DNA from: Paraphysoderma sedebokerense
Taxonomy: Eukaryota; Blastocladiomycota; Physodermatomycetes; Physodermatales; Physodermataceae
DNA: 64,000 nt
Direction: 5' to 3'
Assembly: GCA_025602915.1 (NCBI GenBank)
Contig: JAHLJZ010000044.1
Span: 1-64,000 of the forward strand
Part shown: piece by piece, positions 1 through 14,389 of the stretch
Layout: the number at the start of each line of letters is the position of its first letter
How positions within the stretch are numbered: position 1 is the stretch's first letter
Program-made: the position numbers and the translations under genes
The notes under the pieces: model-generated
Told to the model about the DNA's origin: nothing
Seen by the model: the letters and a program-made list of their open reading frames with translations, nothing else
Database searches by the model: none

Positions 1-2
1 GC

Positions 3-200
3 ACACGATTTCATTTTTGGACTGGTTGTGATTTGGATTACTTGCCTTTTCAACTCCGGGCTGACGGAAATCTGCAGCACGTCAAAAGTAACCAATGCCT
101 CGTTCCAGTTGGTACTTTCCGCCCGAGAAATGGAACGCCGTTGAACATCTGGGACTACTGCGCCAAAGACGATAGAACTACCTATAATATTGTCGCTTAA
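3..200 (+). CDS. Secreted beta-trefoil (ricin B-like) protein, C-terminal part, cut by window edge
   Basis: An open frame enters from the left edge and ends at TAA 198-200. Its 65 residues match the C-terminal end of the gene at 1299-2695 at about 53 of 65 positions, counted by eye. Shared landmarks are FHFW.GCDLDYLPFQLRADG and NIWDYCA..D.RTTY.IVA. It is therefore the last beta-trefoil repeat of a tandem paralogue. The rest of the gene lies outside the window, so signal peptide and introns cannot be seen. The family resembles ricin-B-type carbohydrate-binding trefoils, but no ligand can be inferred. Frame and similarity are clear; the function is not. Confidence 0.8.
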   Translation, partial: TRFHFWTGCDLDYLPFQLRADGNLQHVKSNQCLVPVGTFRPRNGTPLNIWDYCAKDDRTTYNIVA

Positions 201-1237
201 ATAGAAGAATAGACCGCAAATATGTACCGTATGATATAAGAGAGTGTAAATTAACTATAGGACGGGTAGCAAACCGCAACATCATCCTTACTATTGTTCA
301 TATTAAACTACATGTATTTTTTTTGAGAATTTTCTTTATTCAGTAGAAGCAATTCATTGCGAGTCAATTTTTTCTTTGGCATATTCACTATCTTGTTCTG
401 CTTGTAACTACGTATAGAATGATCAGTAAAACAAAGCACTTCTCTGACATCTTCCACATGCAGATGACGGTCGGATAATTTGCGATACCATCTTCTGAAT
501 TACGGCAAATATCCGCGAAATCTTGTGTAATCTCAGCGATACGGAGAAGGTAACAATGGAACAAATTGTATTGATGATAACACGCTGCGAGTTTCATACG
601 ATTACAGAACAGATGCTCTATGCAGCAGAAACTGCGAGCAGTTAAATAAAATATGGATCGATGATAATATGACCTAGTCTTCGACCGGTGGTATTAATGT
701 TTGTCCCTTTCATATACGAAGGATTGAGGAAACACATTACCGAAAAAAAGTGAGTAAAAAAGACTAGCGCCTCGTCAATTGAATATGAGAACAACGACAA
801 TGATTTTGAAACGAGACATCTAATCGAAGTGTATTATTCAAAATTAAAAAGTAATAATTCGTGATGCCCTAAGCCACAAACAAACAGTCTATACAGAGCT
901 GTTGGTTGTTGGGGGGTTCCGCCATATCCGAAGATGCCGCAGCTCCTAAATATGGGTTTGATATACAGACAAATAAGCTCATAATAGTCCCATAAAATTG
1001 ATTTTAGGGTCAAATGAGCAACGCCAAGATCCACAATTCGTGTTAATTTCATGGCACAATAACCACTTGATGCAGCAGAAAATCGTGATTGATGGTCGAC
1101 CGGTAGAATTGTGATGCTTGTGGCTGCACAAAATATCGATCACTGAATTTCAGTACTTCGAAATATTAAATACCAGAAACAATTCGTATAATTTATCAGT
1201 CAATTAATTAGTCAACTTTGCTGCCAACATCAAATGA
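201..1237. other. Intergenic region between two trefoil paralogues
   Basis: No convincing gene. Short open frames on the minus strand at 388-597 and 834-1052 have no recognisable domain and low-complexity hydrophobic composition. Two spaced fragments (ATGCAGCAGAAA near 618 and 1070; TCGACCGGT near 678 and 1096) recur in the same order, which may be remnants of duplicated promoter sequence. Confidence 0.4.
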
Positions 1238-1246
1238 TATAAAAAG
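1238..1246 (+). promoter_or_regulatory. TATA box of the trefoil gene
   Basis: TATAAAAAG lies about 53 nt upstream of the ATG at 1299, a reasonable spacing for a TATA element with a short 5' leader. It is predicted by position and sequence only. Confidence 0.4.
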
Positions 1247-1298
1247 AGATTAGAGCCAGCGATCAAATCTATATCCATACTCAACTTTGAAACTCAAT

Positions 1299-2695
1299 AT
1301 GCAAATCACAAAAATCTTCCTTGCTTCGTTTTGCCTTCTCTTAATCACCGTTGGTGCTAACGCAAGTCCAACAAATTTAACTCGCAGGGCTGACAATCCC
1401 GCCTTATCCCAAACTGACGCAGATGTATTCCTACAGCAACTGAACACGGAAATTAAAGAAATATTTGACGGTAAGCAATTGACAAATAGTCGTTGCCTAA
1501 CAAGGCTCCATACGTCTAGACCGTTAAGTAAGTTAGTAACTGTCGTCTCGTTAGGTCGTTCCAGTGATCCGGGAAAAGATGAGTTACGCAGACGACTGCT
1601 TGAACTGCCTGATTTAAAGTTCTACTTCTCGTCTCTCATAAACGATATTAAAGAAATTGTTGATTCGTTTACGCCAATTAAAGATTTTCTTTCTCAAGCC
1701 GGTTATGCTACAGCTTACGCTGAAGTGTTACTACAGTGTTCAGAACAAAACATAAGAGATGGAAATTGGGTTTCTTGTATGGATTCTTTCATTAACTGTA
1801 TTAACAGATCTTGCTTACTTACATTATTTTGCAATGGTAATAGGCGTAAGTCATCAGTTGTCCTTTGCCGCAAGATTAGGGCTGGAGTCCGGTTGTTATT
1901 TTCTTAGTCAAACTCGTAAGTATTTTGATGTTGAATGCCCACATCAATACAATTCCATTGATAAACTCCTCAGCTCGTTTTCAGGACTCTCCTACACAGA
2001 ACGCAGTTTGCGGCTTCGGAGCGGCTTATTTGGCTGCCTCGATTAGGTACATGCTCACCTCAAAAACGGCACTTTTGGGGTTAATCTCGCAACACTTTGA
2101 TCGCTTTATGCAATCTGCTCTGGTTGGAAACTTTGCAGAGGCTTGGAGACAAATTAATTTCCTTGTCGCCGAGCAAGGCCGAATATTAGAAATTCATCCG
2201 ATAGTCGAAGCATGGCAGAAATCAATGGGAATAATGATGAACGGAGAGCAACCCCCGGTTGGTGACCTCCAATTTGCTGGTCTACTTCCACCAAGATTCG
2301 CCATTCAAAATATACAAACCGGACTATGTATTCATCCTAAAGATGGAGACACCGACATTCCGGATGGTACAATGGCACATCTTTGGAGTGGCTGCGATGC
2401 TGATTATGTGAAATATGAATACACACGCACCGGAGCGATTCGGCATGTGAAGAGTGGAAAATGTCTTCACCCAAATCAAGGCAAAAGCGATCGTGGCACA
2501 CGATTTCATTTTTGGAGTGGTTGTGATTTGGATTACTTGCCTTTTCAACTTCGGGCTGACGGAAACCTTGTCCACGTCAAAACGAATTATTGTCTATTAC
2601 CGGTTGGAACATCCCGCCCATCCGACGGAACGCAATTAAACATTTGGGATTATTGCGCCCAAGACGCACGGACAACCTACACGATTGTAGCTTAA
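1299..2695 (+). CDS. Secreted protein with helical N-domain and C-terminal beta-trefoil
   Basis: The start is ATG 1299; the frame runs 12 nt further upstream, but only from a TTG. A signal peptide (MQITKIFLASFCLL... ending near ANA-S) is followed by a largely helical region. The last ~130 residues hold three related ~40-residue units with alternating aromatic and cysteine landmarks (GLCIHP, GKCLHP, NYCLLP; LWSGCD, FWSGCD, IWDYCA), the three-fold symmetry of a beta-trefoil. My splice uses exons 1299-1470, 1555-1797, 1844-1915 and 1974-2695, giving about 402 residues. The middle two introns (46 and 58 nt) are the least certain. The protein is probably exported, with a lectin-like C-terminus; the sugar ligand and the role of the N-domain are unknown. 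A paralogue lies immediately upstream. Confidence 0.7.
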
Positions 2696-3483
2696 CTCTG
2701 TTATGGAGGATACAATATTATGCGATTATTGATATTATTAAAGATGTTGTAAAGTCACTTGATTTTGTATGTATTGTAAATATATTAACTTATGCTAGCG
2801 CCGTGTTTGACATCGCTTGCAACTGTCCTTCAGTTTTAAATAGTATGATTTCGCGAAGAAGCTCTCCATATTTTGGTTCAGATTCTACAGATACTTATGA
2901 TACCGTCGATAAATTTCAGACTCTTCATTGGTATTCGTGATAGCGTTGATATACATGGAGAGTAATTAAACGTGAATATATCATTATGCTTTAATAGAAT
3001 ACAGAGTACTATCTTTTGTATAATTTTGTCTCGATATAACTTTTAGATTCACACATTTTTCAAAAACAGAAAAAATGAAAAATATTTGATATTCACAAAA
3101 GTTGTCCCAAAATCTGATAAAGTCTAAAGGTTCGCTTACACACCTCCATTACATACATCAAAGGCTAGGCGTTCACTCAAAAATTTGAGCGAATTTGAGC
3201 GCTACTGTAATCGTGGACGTCTAGTCTGACGCAAAATCGTCCAGAATAATGTTTTTGGGATTGTAAGCAGTTTCAAGTAAGATGCAGTTTTGATCGGTTC
3301 GAAACTTTGTTTACTCTGTGTTCTTGATGAACGTGTTCAATGTTCAAACCGGACCGGGAGGGAAGATATCAGCTCTTCGGTCTTTAGAATATACAATTTC
3401 GGTTTATCTGTAACAAAAGTCTTGTAACCACAGACGGATTTAAGTCAATATCTTCATCCCTTTATCTTATTCTCTAGTTCCAG
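2696..3483. other. Intergenic region
   Basis: AT-rich 3' flank of the trefoil gene and 5' flank of SEH1. I see no gene or repeat of note. Confidence 0.5.
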
Positions 3484-5088
3484 ATGTTGCGATACGCTTC
3501 CTTTGCTACCAAACATGAGGACTTGATACACGATATCTCTTACGACTATTACGGAAAACGAATTGTCACAGCTAGTTCAGATCAAAAGCTAAAAGTTTGG
3601 GATTTTAACGATGATTCCGGAAATTGGGAATTGAATGATTCGTGGAAGGCCCATGAAGGATCTATTCTGAAAGTTTCTTGGGCCCACCCCGAGTACGGAC
3701 AAGTGATCGCTTCTTGTTCGTTTGATAGGAGTGTCAGAATATGGGAAGAGCAAGATCACGGTAATAAGTTTTTCACGAGATTACTTTTATGGAATACATA
3801 TGACTCATGAGTTCTTCGAAACTATACAGAACCTAAAGGATCTGGTAAACGATGGATCGAACGAGCTAGACTCGTAGATAGCAGGGAATCAATACAAGAC
3901 ATCGAATTTGCGCCTAACCATTTGGGATTTAAATTGGTAAGGTTCTAATTATTCATTTCGGCAACCGTTCTGAATATTTAATAAAGATGTGCGATTATAT
4001 AAATACATAGGCTACTTGCTCTACCGACGGTATGGTTCGAATATACGAAGCAATGGATGTCGTTAATCTCGCTCATTGGACCTTGATGGTGAGTTAGATC
4101 TATATTTTTATACTGCGTCGTTTTAGTTCAATTTTAAACTCGATGTTAATCACCGAACGATAATAGGAAGAGTTTGAAGTCACTCAGACTACCAAGGAAA
4201 CCGGAAACTTCTGTCTCTCATGGTGTCCGTCTCGCTTTCACCCTCCTATGCTAGTCATTGGATGTGGAGGACGGGATAGTAACGCAAGGGATGCGACAGT
4301 GAAAGAAAATACTGCGAAGGTATGGCTCTCATTTTTGCTTTGCCCCTAGAGTTCGACTGTGTTTCCCGATTGTACTAACGTTCGTCATCGTCTTCGTCAG
4401 ATATTTCGGGTAGATCAGCATAATAAATGGCAACCATTTGAAATCTTGGAAGGACACACTGACGCAGTTCACGATGTAAGCTGGGCGCCAAATGTCGGAA
4501 AGTGAGTTAAGAGTTTGCTGCGTGAATGCCTTTCCCTTAATCAACTAATTTTTCCCTGAATTAGGACCTATCAACTTATTGCCACGGCCTCCAAAGACAA
4601 GCATGTGCGAATATACAAAATAACCGAAGACTTCCATTCAAATACAGCATCGGGACCCGGATCAGCCACAGTTCAGAGAGATGGTTCATCAAAACGGTAT
4701 AAAGTTGATTTGATCGGTAGTTATCCGGATCATGATGCCGAAGTGTGGAGGGTTGAATGGAACATTACGGGTACGGTTTTAAGTAGTTCTGGGGATGATG
4801 GTAAAGTGCGATTATGGAAAGGTTTGTCATCTATTCTGCCCCAGTACCTTTCTGAAGCGTCTTTTCGATATTTACTTATCGTTTGCCTTTATATCTTATG
4901 TTCTTTCATCAGCCAATTACGATGATGAATGGAAATGTATGTCAATTATAAGCGTCGAATCAGGAGACTCCATGAGTGGTTTCGGTGGATCTGCGCCTGG
5001 AATGGGAGCGACTACACCGAATATCGGGTTTGGTGAGGGCATGATGACTGGAGCTGGTATAGGAATGGGAATGGGAAGGTTACAGTAA
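3484..5088 (+). CDS. SEH1: Nucleoporin SEH1 (WD40 protein of the Nup107-160 and SEA/GATOR complexes)
   Basis: WD40 beta-propeller of the Sec13/Seh1 type. The opening residues (HEDLIHDISYDYYGKRIVTAS...KVW) are the Seh1 signature first blade. Further blades are visible at SWKAHEGSILKVSWAHPEYG, IEFAPNHLG, LSWCPSR, LEGHTDAVHDVSWAPN and HDAEVWRVEWNITGTVLSSSGDDG. Manual splicing gives seven exons (3484-3760, 3830-3936, 4011-4088, 4167-4319, 4401-4501, 4565-4821, 4913-5088) and an unbroken 382-residue protein, a normal family length. The C-terminus is a short Gly/Met-rich tail. Seh1 scaffolds the nuclear pore Y-complex and also sits in the TORC1-regulating SEA/GATOR2 complex. All six introns are canonical GT-AG. 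Confidence 0.93.
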
Positions 5089-5417
5089 CGCCATAGCCTA
5101 TTGTCTTGAGATTCATTGATGGATGTCTGGGAAGTGTTGGATAAGACTTGTTTAATCGGAAATATTATTCGTTTTCGCAACACTTTGTCTCTTGATTCGA
5201 ATTTATATATTGCTCCGGGTATCGATTATGATATTGTGTAACACGGCAAAGAAACACCTGCAGGTGTCATTTTAAATCAGTTCAGTTAGAATGTCCAGTA
5301 CTCCTGTATTCTATAGACTGCTTCACAGTTGTTGACCAGAACCATCATTCCGACACCACATTACACGCAGTTATTGGTATTTACATTTGACAATTTATTT
5401 AAGATTGATATAAAGTA
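5089..5417. other. Convergent 3' intergenic region (SEH1/PTPA)
   Basis: A 329-nt space between the 3' ends of two convergent genes. Nothing recognisable beyond AT-rich 3' flanks. Confidence 0.5.
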
Positions 5418-6955
5418 CTAGCTTTGGGTTTCTTCATTTGACTCCACCTCAAGTTCCAACATTGGTCTGAAAGGCAATAACTCTCCGAAAACGAAATGTT
5501 GAACAATTGGAAACTTGGCCAGCACCTCTGCAACAAACATTTTCAACATCCCTGTGTTGACTTTATTCCAATTAGGAACGCCCGAAATATCGTATAGGAT
5601 AGGTGAATGTTCAAAGAAAGGCCCTTTTTTAACCTGGAACACAAACCGTTTTCAATTTGAGGTATGCTTCATCCGGTGAATAAGTTTTGCAACGTACCTC
5701 ATTAATGTACTTTATACATCCCAAATACAAGTATTCATCTCCATAGTGTTCCACGACATCTTTATTGAGAATTGATTTAGGTTGAATACGAGGATGGTCA
5801 ATTAATTGGGCGGCCCCCCAATAATATGGTAGGAATTGGTGATCGTCTAAACCCCAGACACCGTGTGACCCGGCCGGTTCGAGAGTGTACGTTCTCTGGA
5901 GACGGCGGACAAGAATGAGATACCTAGCACGACGACAGAGGTTGATTCTAATGAAAGCAATGTTTTAAGGATGTAGACGAAGATACCGATTGAAGACTTG
6001 TATCACGACAGCTAAGTAATCTTCTTCTTTGATGAAATCTAGTAATGATAAACAACACAAAAACGCAACGAAATGGAGTTCATGTCCAGATCCGTAATCT
6101 ATCCTGGTACCGTTTCCGAATGATGTTGAGAAATAGGCGGTTAACTCTGGCACTGCCGAATGTAGTGCTGGCGGTAGAACAGACTGAATGAGGTTGGCTG
6201 ATTCCTGTAAGAGAGGTAGTGATGCATAATGAGCTCAAAATCTACAAACTTCTGGATTTTAAATTCTCAATAGTTATAATATCTTGCCTTTTCCAATCTT
6301 TCTATCCACTTTCGAAAGGCCATATTACCGAACCGAGATGGCTGTTCCAGAGGTGGAATCTCATCCACCCATTTGTCAAGAGTTGATAGCAAACTTAAGA
6401 CGGCCTTCACGCTCTATAGAATTATGTTCATTAGTATGTATTCTGAGATGGCGGACTCCGCCAAAGTGTACTATAACGATAACACACCTCAGTTTCGCGA
6501 CATTCAAATGTGTTCTTCTTTTGATGTGCCACAAGATTCAATGCTTGGATAAACCAAAGTAATCTCGCGAATGCCTCAGAGGACAGCCATAATTGGACAT
6601 CAGATATAGACGATATTTCTTTTTTGGGTGTTTGGAAGGGAAGCGTCGACGGGTCGGGTATTGTTCGTCTTTTGATGGATTGGAGTTGCTGGAGGGTGGG
6701 AAGAGTGCTCGTATTCGAAGTGTGCTGCTGTTTCGCTAGAAGCGAGGGATGCACAGGGAGGGACGGAGTGGATCGCATCATCCGTCTTGATTGTGATGAA
6801 AGAGTATTCCCTGTGTGGATGATGGATGTTACAAGGCGAGGTTCTTTCCGCGGTGCACGAGAAAAGGGCGGGAACTCTTCATCTCTGATGCTACAACGGC
6901 ACTGTTGGATGCTGGACTGCAACAATTGATTCGCAATGACCGTGTCAAGTAGCAT
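5418..6955 (-). CDS. PP2A activator PTPA (Rrd1/Rrd2-type peptidyl-prolyl isomerase)
   Basis: A five-exon minus-strand gene. After splicing, the conserved PTPA blocks appear in order: [81 protein letters not shown], and a C-terminal [19 protein letters not shown] followed by VVEVL-type helices and FPIVQHF. PTPA activates the catalytic subunit of protein phosphatase 2A and has prolyl-isomerase activity. The start is ATG 6955; the frame continues upstream only to a GTG. About 110 residues of low-complexity Ser/Thr/Pro-rich sequence precede the domain, which is longer than usual. The intron at 6287-6205 has a GC donor (AAG|GCAAGA) with a normal AG acceptor. I cannot tell Rrd1 from Rrd2. Confidence 0.9.
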
Positions 6956-7346
6956 AACATTCACATTTATTTATCATGAGATTTTGAATCCTTTTGCTAA
7001 TTTTATATATTCTGCTCAACACATGCTGAATGTACGGTTACCAAGTCCATCGCACTACTTAACGAAGTTTGCAACCTAACCTAGCTTTGGACTGTGGCAT
7101 TGTTTGAGTATAGATTTGCAAGAATATTCAATCATTCGTAAGCAAAGCGACAACACAGACTGTGTAGCCTGGTGACACACGGTAAATGATGACAATGTGT
7201 TATTCGGCTTGAAGGGAGCTGTTTACTGTCGCCATGGCAATTGTCACGTGATGTAGATTAGGGCAGGTTATCTCTGTTCCCATTCCTCCTCTTTTCTCAC
7301 ACTTCCATCCTCAAAAGAATTCCCTCCGCATTCCTCCAGACATTCA
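6956..7346. promoter_or_regulatory. Divergent promoter region PTPA/DBP2 with a TCACGTGA palindrome
   Basis: A 390-nt divergent spacer. The palindrome TCACGTGA at 7244-7251 contains a CACGTG E-box, the core bound by bHLH factors, about 95 nt upstream of the DBP2 ATG. A pyrimidine-rich leader follows (7285-7345). Function is inferred from the motif only. Confidence 0.35.
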
Positions 7347-10149
<2,803 letters not shown>

Positions 10150-10235
10150 AACGTGGAAGTGAATTTGGTGTTTAAATTAATGACGATAACTGTATTGGTA
10201 TTATTATCCTTTTGGGAATGTTTTTATAGTTGAGG

Positions 10236-13200
10236 ATGCCGTCAAGTGCAACACCTTTTCGCAGTTCTCAATCTGTTAGAATAGATGTGACGGAAAACGA
10301 TATTTTTCTTTTGATTTGTGTAACATACTATCTGTACTATTTTCCCTCTATTGCGAATTTTCAGTATTCTGAAAGCTTGACGAATAAAGAAGAAAGTAAA
10401 TTGATTATGGAATTGATGAGGGAATGCAAACAAGACGCGCGGAGAGAGGGAACGGTCAGTGGGAACACTCGCATACCACATACACTCTATCTATCTATAT
10501 TCTATATCTATATTCTGCACTAGATGTCCTCCTCACGCCCGCCGTCCTCCTCCGCAAGACTGCCCCTCTCCGACATGTCCTCCTCCTCCGCTGCCCACGG
10601 AAAGCGCCCTCCCATCCCCTCCCACTCACACCTCAACTCCTCCATGTCGAGGTCAAGATCAGACCTCAAGCGATCCAGCAGCATCGTCAGCAACATGGAC
10701 GCTGCCATCTCGGAAAACATGGACACTTCCTCCCCCAGACCCTTTGGAAATGGTACCCTCTATCTCTCCACCCTGTCTGTCTAATCGGGGTTTGGTCGGC
10801 CACACTAACCCGTTCTGTAATCTGCTGTCCGTCCAACTAGATCCATCAGAATCAATGCTTACTAAATCAGCCTCGAATTCATCGTTGCGGAGGGCATCCA
10901 CTATCTCTCTCGCATCTAAAAGCTCCACAACTTATACCAACACGAGCAACAAGTACACGCATTTAAACAAATCACCGTTGAACTCAAAGATACAACCTTC
11001 GCTGCATCGTAAAGTTTGTGTTTGATTCTGTTTTTTAAAATGGCTACTCATTCCAAACTCTGGAAATTGTCGCTTTCCGCATCTGAAGTGGGCCGAGAGC
11101 ATGTCCTTTCCTAAGCATTCGGCCACGTTTTATTGACCCTCCGCAATTATGACAACTCGTAGGATTCAACGAGTTCCCTCTCGACACAAGGCAAACCTCA
11201 ACTTCATATCGGAGATTTACCGTTATCCTCTCAAGAGAGTGCAATCATTGAAGACTTGCTGTATCTTCTTATGGTAACTGTTTCATGTCTTGCGATCCGT
11301 GGTTACACATGAACTTCAGTCTTTTTAATTTGCTAATCGTGTTGTGTGATGAAATGACATCCAGGGAGTCGAAGGAAAATACATTGAATATAAAGACAGT
11401 GCCATTTCTTTGGCGAGCCTGGATGAAGGTGTTGAAGTAAACGAGGAAGATTTATCAAAGGGAAATTCATTCATTGTTGATGAATCATTAGGTTGGTACA
11501 TCTGTGTTATTGTGATTTAGGGGGATAGAATAACCCATCGCATGAGTTTTGCGGTGCCCTGTGTTTCTAATTACCCTTGCAGATATATCACTGTTAGAAC
11601 TTGTTCGCCGAATCGTTCCCATCTCTTCTTACTACAATATCGTGGAATCGTTTACAATGGAATACTCTAAATTTGAAAATGGGTTTGTGAGTCATGCCCT
11701 AACGGGAGCAATGAGGACGGTAATAAAGGTATGGGTCGTCCCAATATTCAAACATCAACGTCTTACATGTACTAAACCATTTTATGATTTCTCAATGGCG
11801 TTCTGTTATACAGGAATATTTAATTTTGATAGCTCAAATCGAACATCAATTCAGAAGCAATCCGACATTTACTTTACAAAAGTTCTGGTTCTATATTCAC
11901 CCCACTTTAATCACTATGAAAACATGTGCCGAATTAGCACTTCACATTCGGCGAATCACACCCTCGTCAGCATCCGCATCCCAATCTACTGCCGCTTCAA
12001 CAAAAGCGTCTCTAGCTGACTTATCCAACATCAAAACACAACCGCCAAAACCCACAGATCCGTTTGATATTTCTTTTCTCTCTTCCAAGTCTGCTAACGG
12101 CAAATGGTACCACAAGGGAGGTGGATTACTCGGTTTGCTGATTGATCGTATGCTGTCACTCAGCGGGTCTCCTCCGACGCATAAACTCTACAGCTACTTA
12201 ATTTCTCAGTCTACCGTCCCGTATTTGACGATTCTTAAACGATGGATTCATCAAGGCGTGATTGTAGATCCATATGACGAATTTATGATCGTTGAACAAA
12301 AGAATCTTAAAAAAGAAAAGTTGAAGGAAGATTTTAGTGATGCATACTGGGAAGAAAGATACAGTTTTAGAAAAGGTGCTATCCCTGTGTTCTTGGAGAG
12401 CTTGAAAGATAAGATATTGGTAGCTGGAAAGTATTTGAATGTTATGAATGAGTGTGGAGTAAAAGTAGCAATGCAGGTTCAAGGAATGTCTGATAACGGA
12501 AAGGGAACAAAGGCCGAGAGTGAGGGGAGTGTGCCGAGAAATGATATTGCAAAACTTGTTGACGGAAGCGGAAGGTAAAATTCACATTGACCTTTTATCA
12601 TTGCGTGTAGCGTTGTGAGTTAACCTGTTCTCGTCTCTATAACCAGTTACATAGAGGAAATCGAGCGTGCCTACAGGTTCGCAAACAAATCGTTATTGGA
12701 TTTACTGATGAAGGATAATCAATTAATGCCTAGACTCCGGTACGGATTTTCACTTCTCATCAATTGCTATCAGTGTCGTTTTGCTTACAATTATCTTTTA
12801 GGTCCTTGAAACACTACTTCTTCTTAACTCAATCCGACTTCTTGACTCATTTCCTCGATTTATCGCTTTCGGAGCTCAAAAAACCGACATCCCAAATATC
12901 ACTGACGAAACTTCAATCACTGCTAGATCTGGTCATTAGAAATCCTGCGTCCAGTAGCTCCGGAGACGAGTTTAAAGAGGACGTCAAGGTTTGTCTATGT
13001 GGAGTGGGATTGATCGAGCAGTTGCTTAGGATTATTAGTGTTGACGCGGCAGGAAGCGCAAGTGAGACCGGCGAAAAAGACATTTTAGGTTTGTTATTAC
13101 TGACAATCAACATTCTATCCTCCTGTAATTGCTTATACTCACATCACCATATACAGGCATAGACGCATTTTGCCTCGACTATTCAGTCTCATTTCCCCTT

Positions 13201-14218
13201 TCACTCATCATTTCTAAGAAAACGCTTACAAAATATCAACTACTCTTCCGTAACTTGTTCTACACAAAATACATTGAGCGTTTGTTATCGACTATTTGGC
13301 TTGAAGATTCAAAGAACGATTTATGGAAACGATTGAGACAAATGGGGGATAGAAGTGTACCTGGGTTAGAAAGATTGAGTGGAAGAATTTATATGATGAG
13401 GAATAGAATGATGGGATTTATGAAGCAAGTTGGATATTTTGTTTGTTGTGATGTTTTGGAGCCAGGGTGGAGAGGAATGGAAGATAAAATGGCAAAGGTA
13501 AAAATTTTCTCAAGACTGCATTTGTTCATTTCTTCTTTTCCTGGTACAACAGGTGTTGATCGAATTCTTCGAATTCTTGTAGGCTCAAACTGTGGATGAA
13601 GTGTTGCAAGTGCATGGTGATTTTCTAGATACATGTCTCAAGCAATGCATGCTTACAAACCCTAAATTGCTTCGAGTATGTTATCCATGAATTGTTTCTG
13701 ACGGCTCATTCTAAACCTATCTAACGCCTTGAATTCTGTAGATTTACAGTAAACTGTTGACACTTTGCCTTCATTTTTCTACATTTACGGAGAAATGGAA
13801 CAAACTGATTACTTCGACATCTGACCCCACAAACTTTTCCTTCCTTACATCGACTGCAGTCCCACAACCATCAACATACACTTCCACCTTTGCTTCATCA
13901 TCTTCCACCCCATTGTCATCTTCGCTCTCTCAATCGCAAGCACAATCTTATTTTACCACCACCCCCACAAAACCATTCTCTGCAACATCGGAACAATTAC
14001 CGGGTACCCCCGTTCTCACCAATCTAGGAGACTCTCTCCTTCATCTCGAAAAATCGTTAAAAAAGTTTGAAGATAGTTTTGGGTATCATCTAAGTTTATT
14101 GATTGATGCGTTAACATTTTATAGTGCTACTGAGAGTGGACTGTTTTTGTATTTGGTTGCGAGATTGGATTTTAGTGGATTTTATGGCGGGAATGGAGGT
14201 AGTGCGAGTGGAGTTTAA
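10236..14218 (+). CDS. Gamma-tubulin complex component 2 (GCP2/Spc97 family)
   Basis: An intron-rich gene giving a protein of roughly 900 residues. The conserved grip domains align from memory with human GCP2: LPLSSQESAIIEDLLYLL, ELVRRIVPISSYYNIVESF, FVSHALTGAMRTVIKEYLIL, QKFWFYIHPTL, YLTILKRWIHQGVIVDPYDE, DAYWEERYSFR, KILVAGKYLNVMNECG, KSLLDLLM, LRSLKHYFFLTQSDFLTHF, FPLSLIISKKTLTKYQLLFR, VLQVHGDFLDTCLKQCMLTN and RLDFSGFYGG. Together with GCP3 it forms the gamma-tubulin small complex that nucleates microtubules at the spindle pole or basal body. The N-terminus (from ATG 10236 through Ser-rich exons near 10370-10455, 10524-10751 and 10843-11013) is poorly conserved, so the start is less sure. 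It begins 86 bp after DBP2. Confidence 0.9.
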
Positions 14219-14389
14219 GCGAGTATGAAGCGATTTGTTCATATTGTTTGTATATAGTTGGTTCATATCTGTTTGTGTTGATTTCGGTTGACACTGTAAT
14301 TAAAATTAATTCATCGGTTGTCTTACTATTGTAAGATCTTTCTCGGTCGCTACGACCCACATCGTCTGAACTGCGTTTGAGTGAGTCGC

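Noticed and set aside
388-1052. Minus-strand small frames between the trefoil genes
   Set aside because: Short, without domains, in AT-rich spacer.
10459-11025. Pro/Ser/Thr-rich frame overlapping the N-terminal exons of GCP2
   Set aside because: An alternative reading of the same Ser-rich exons; the GCP2 frame with introns fits better.
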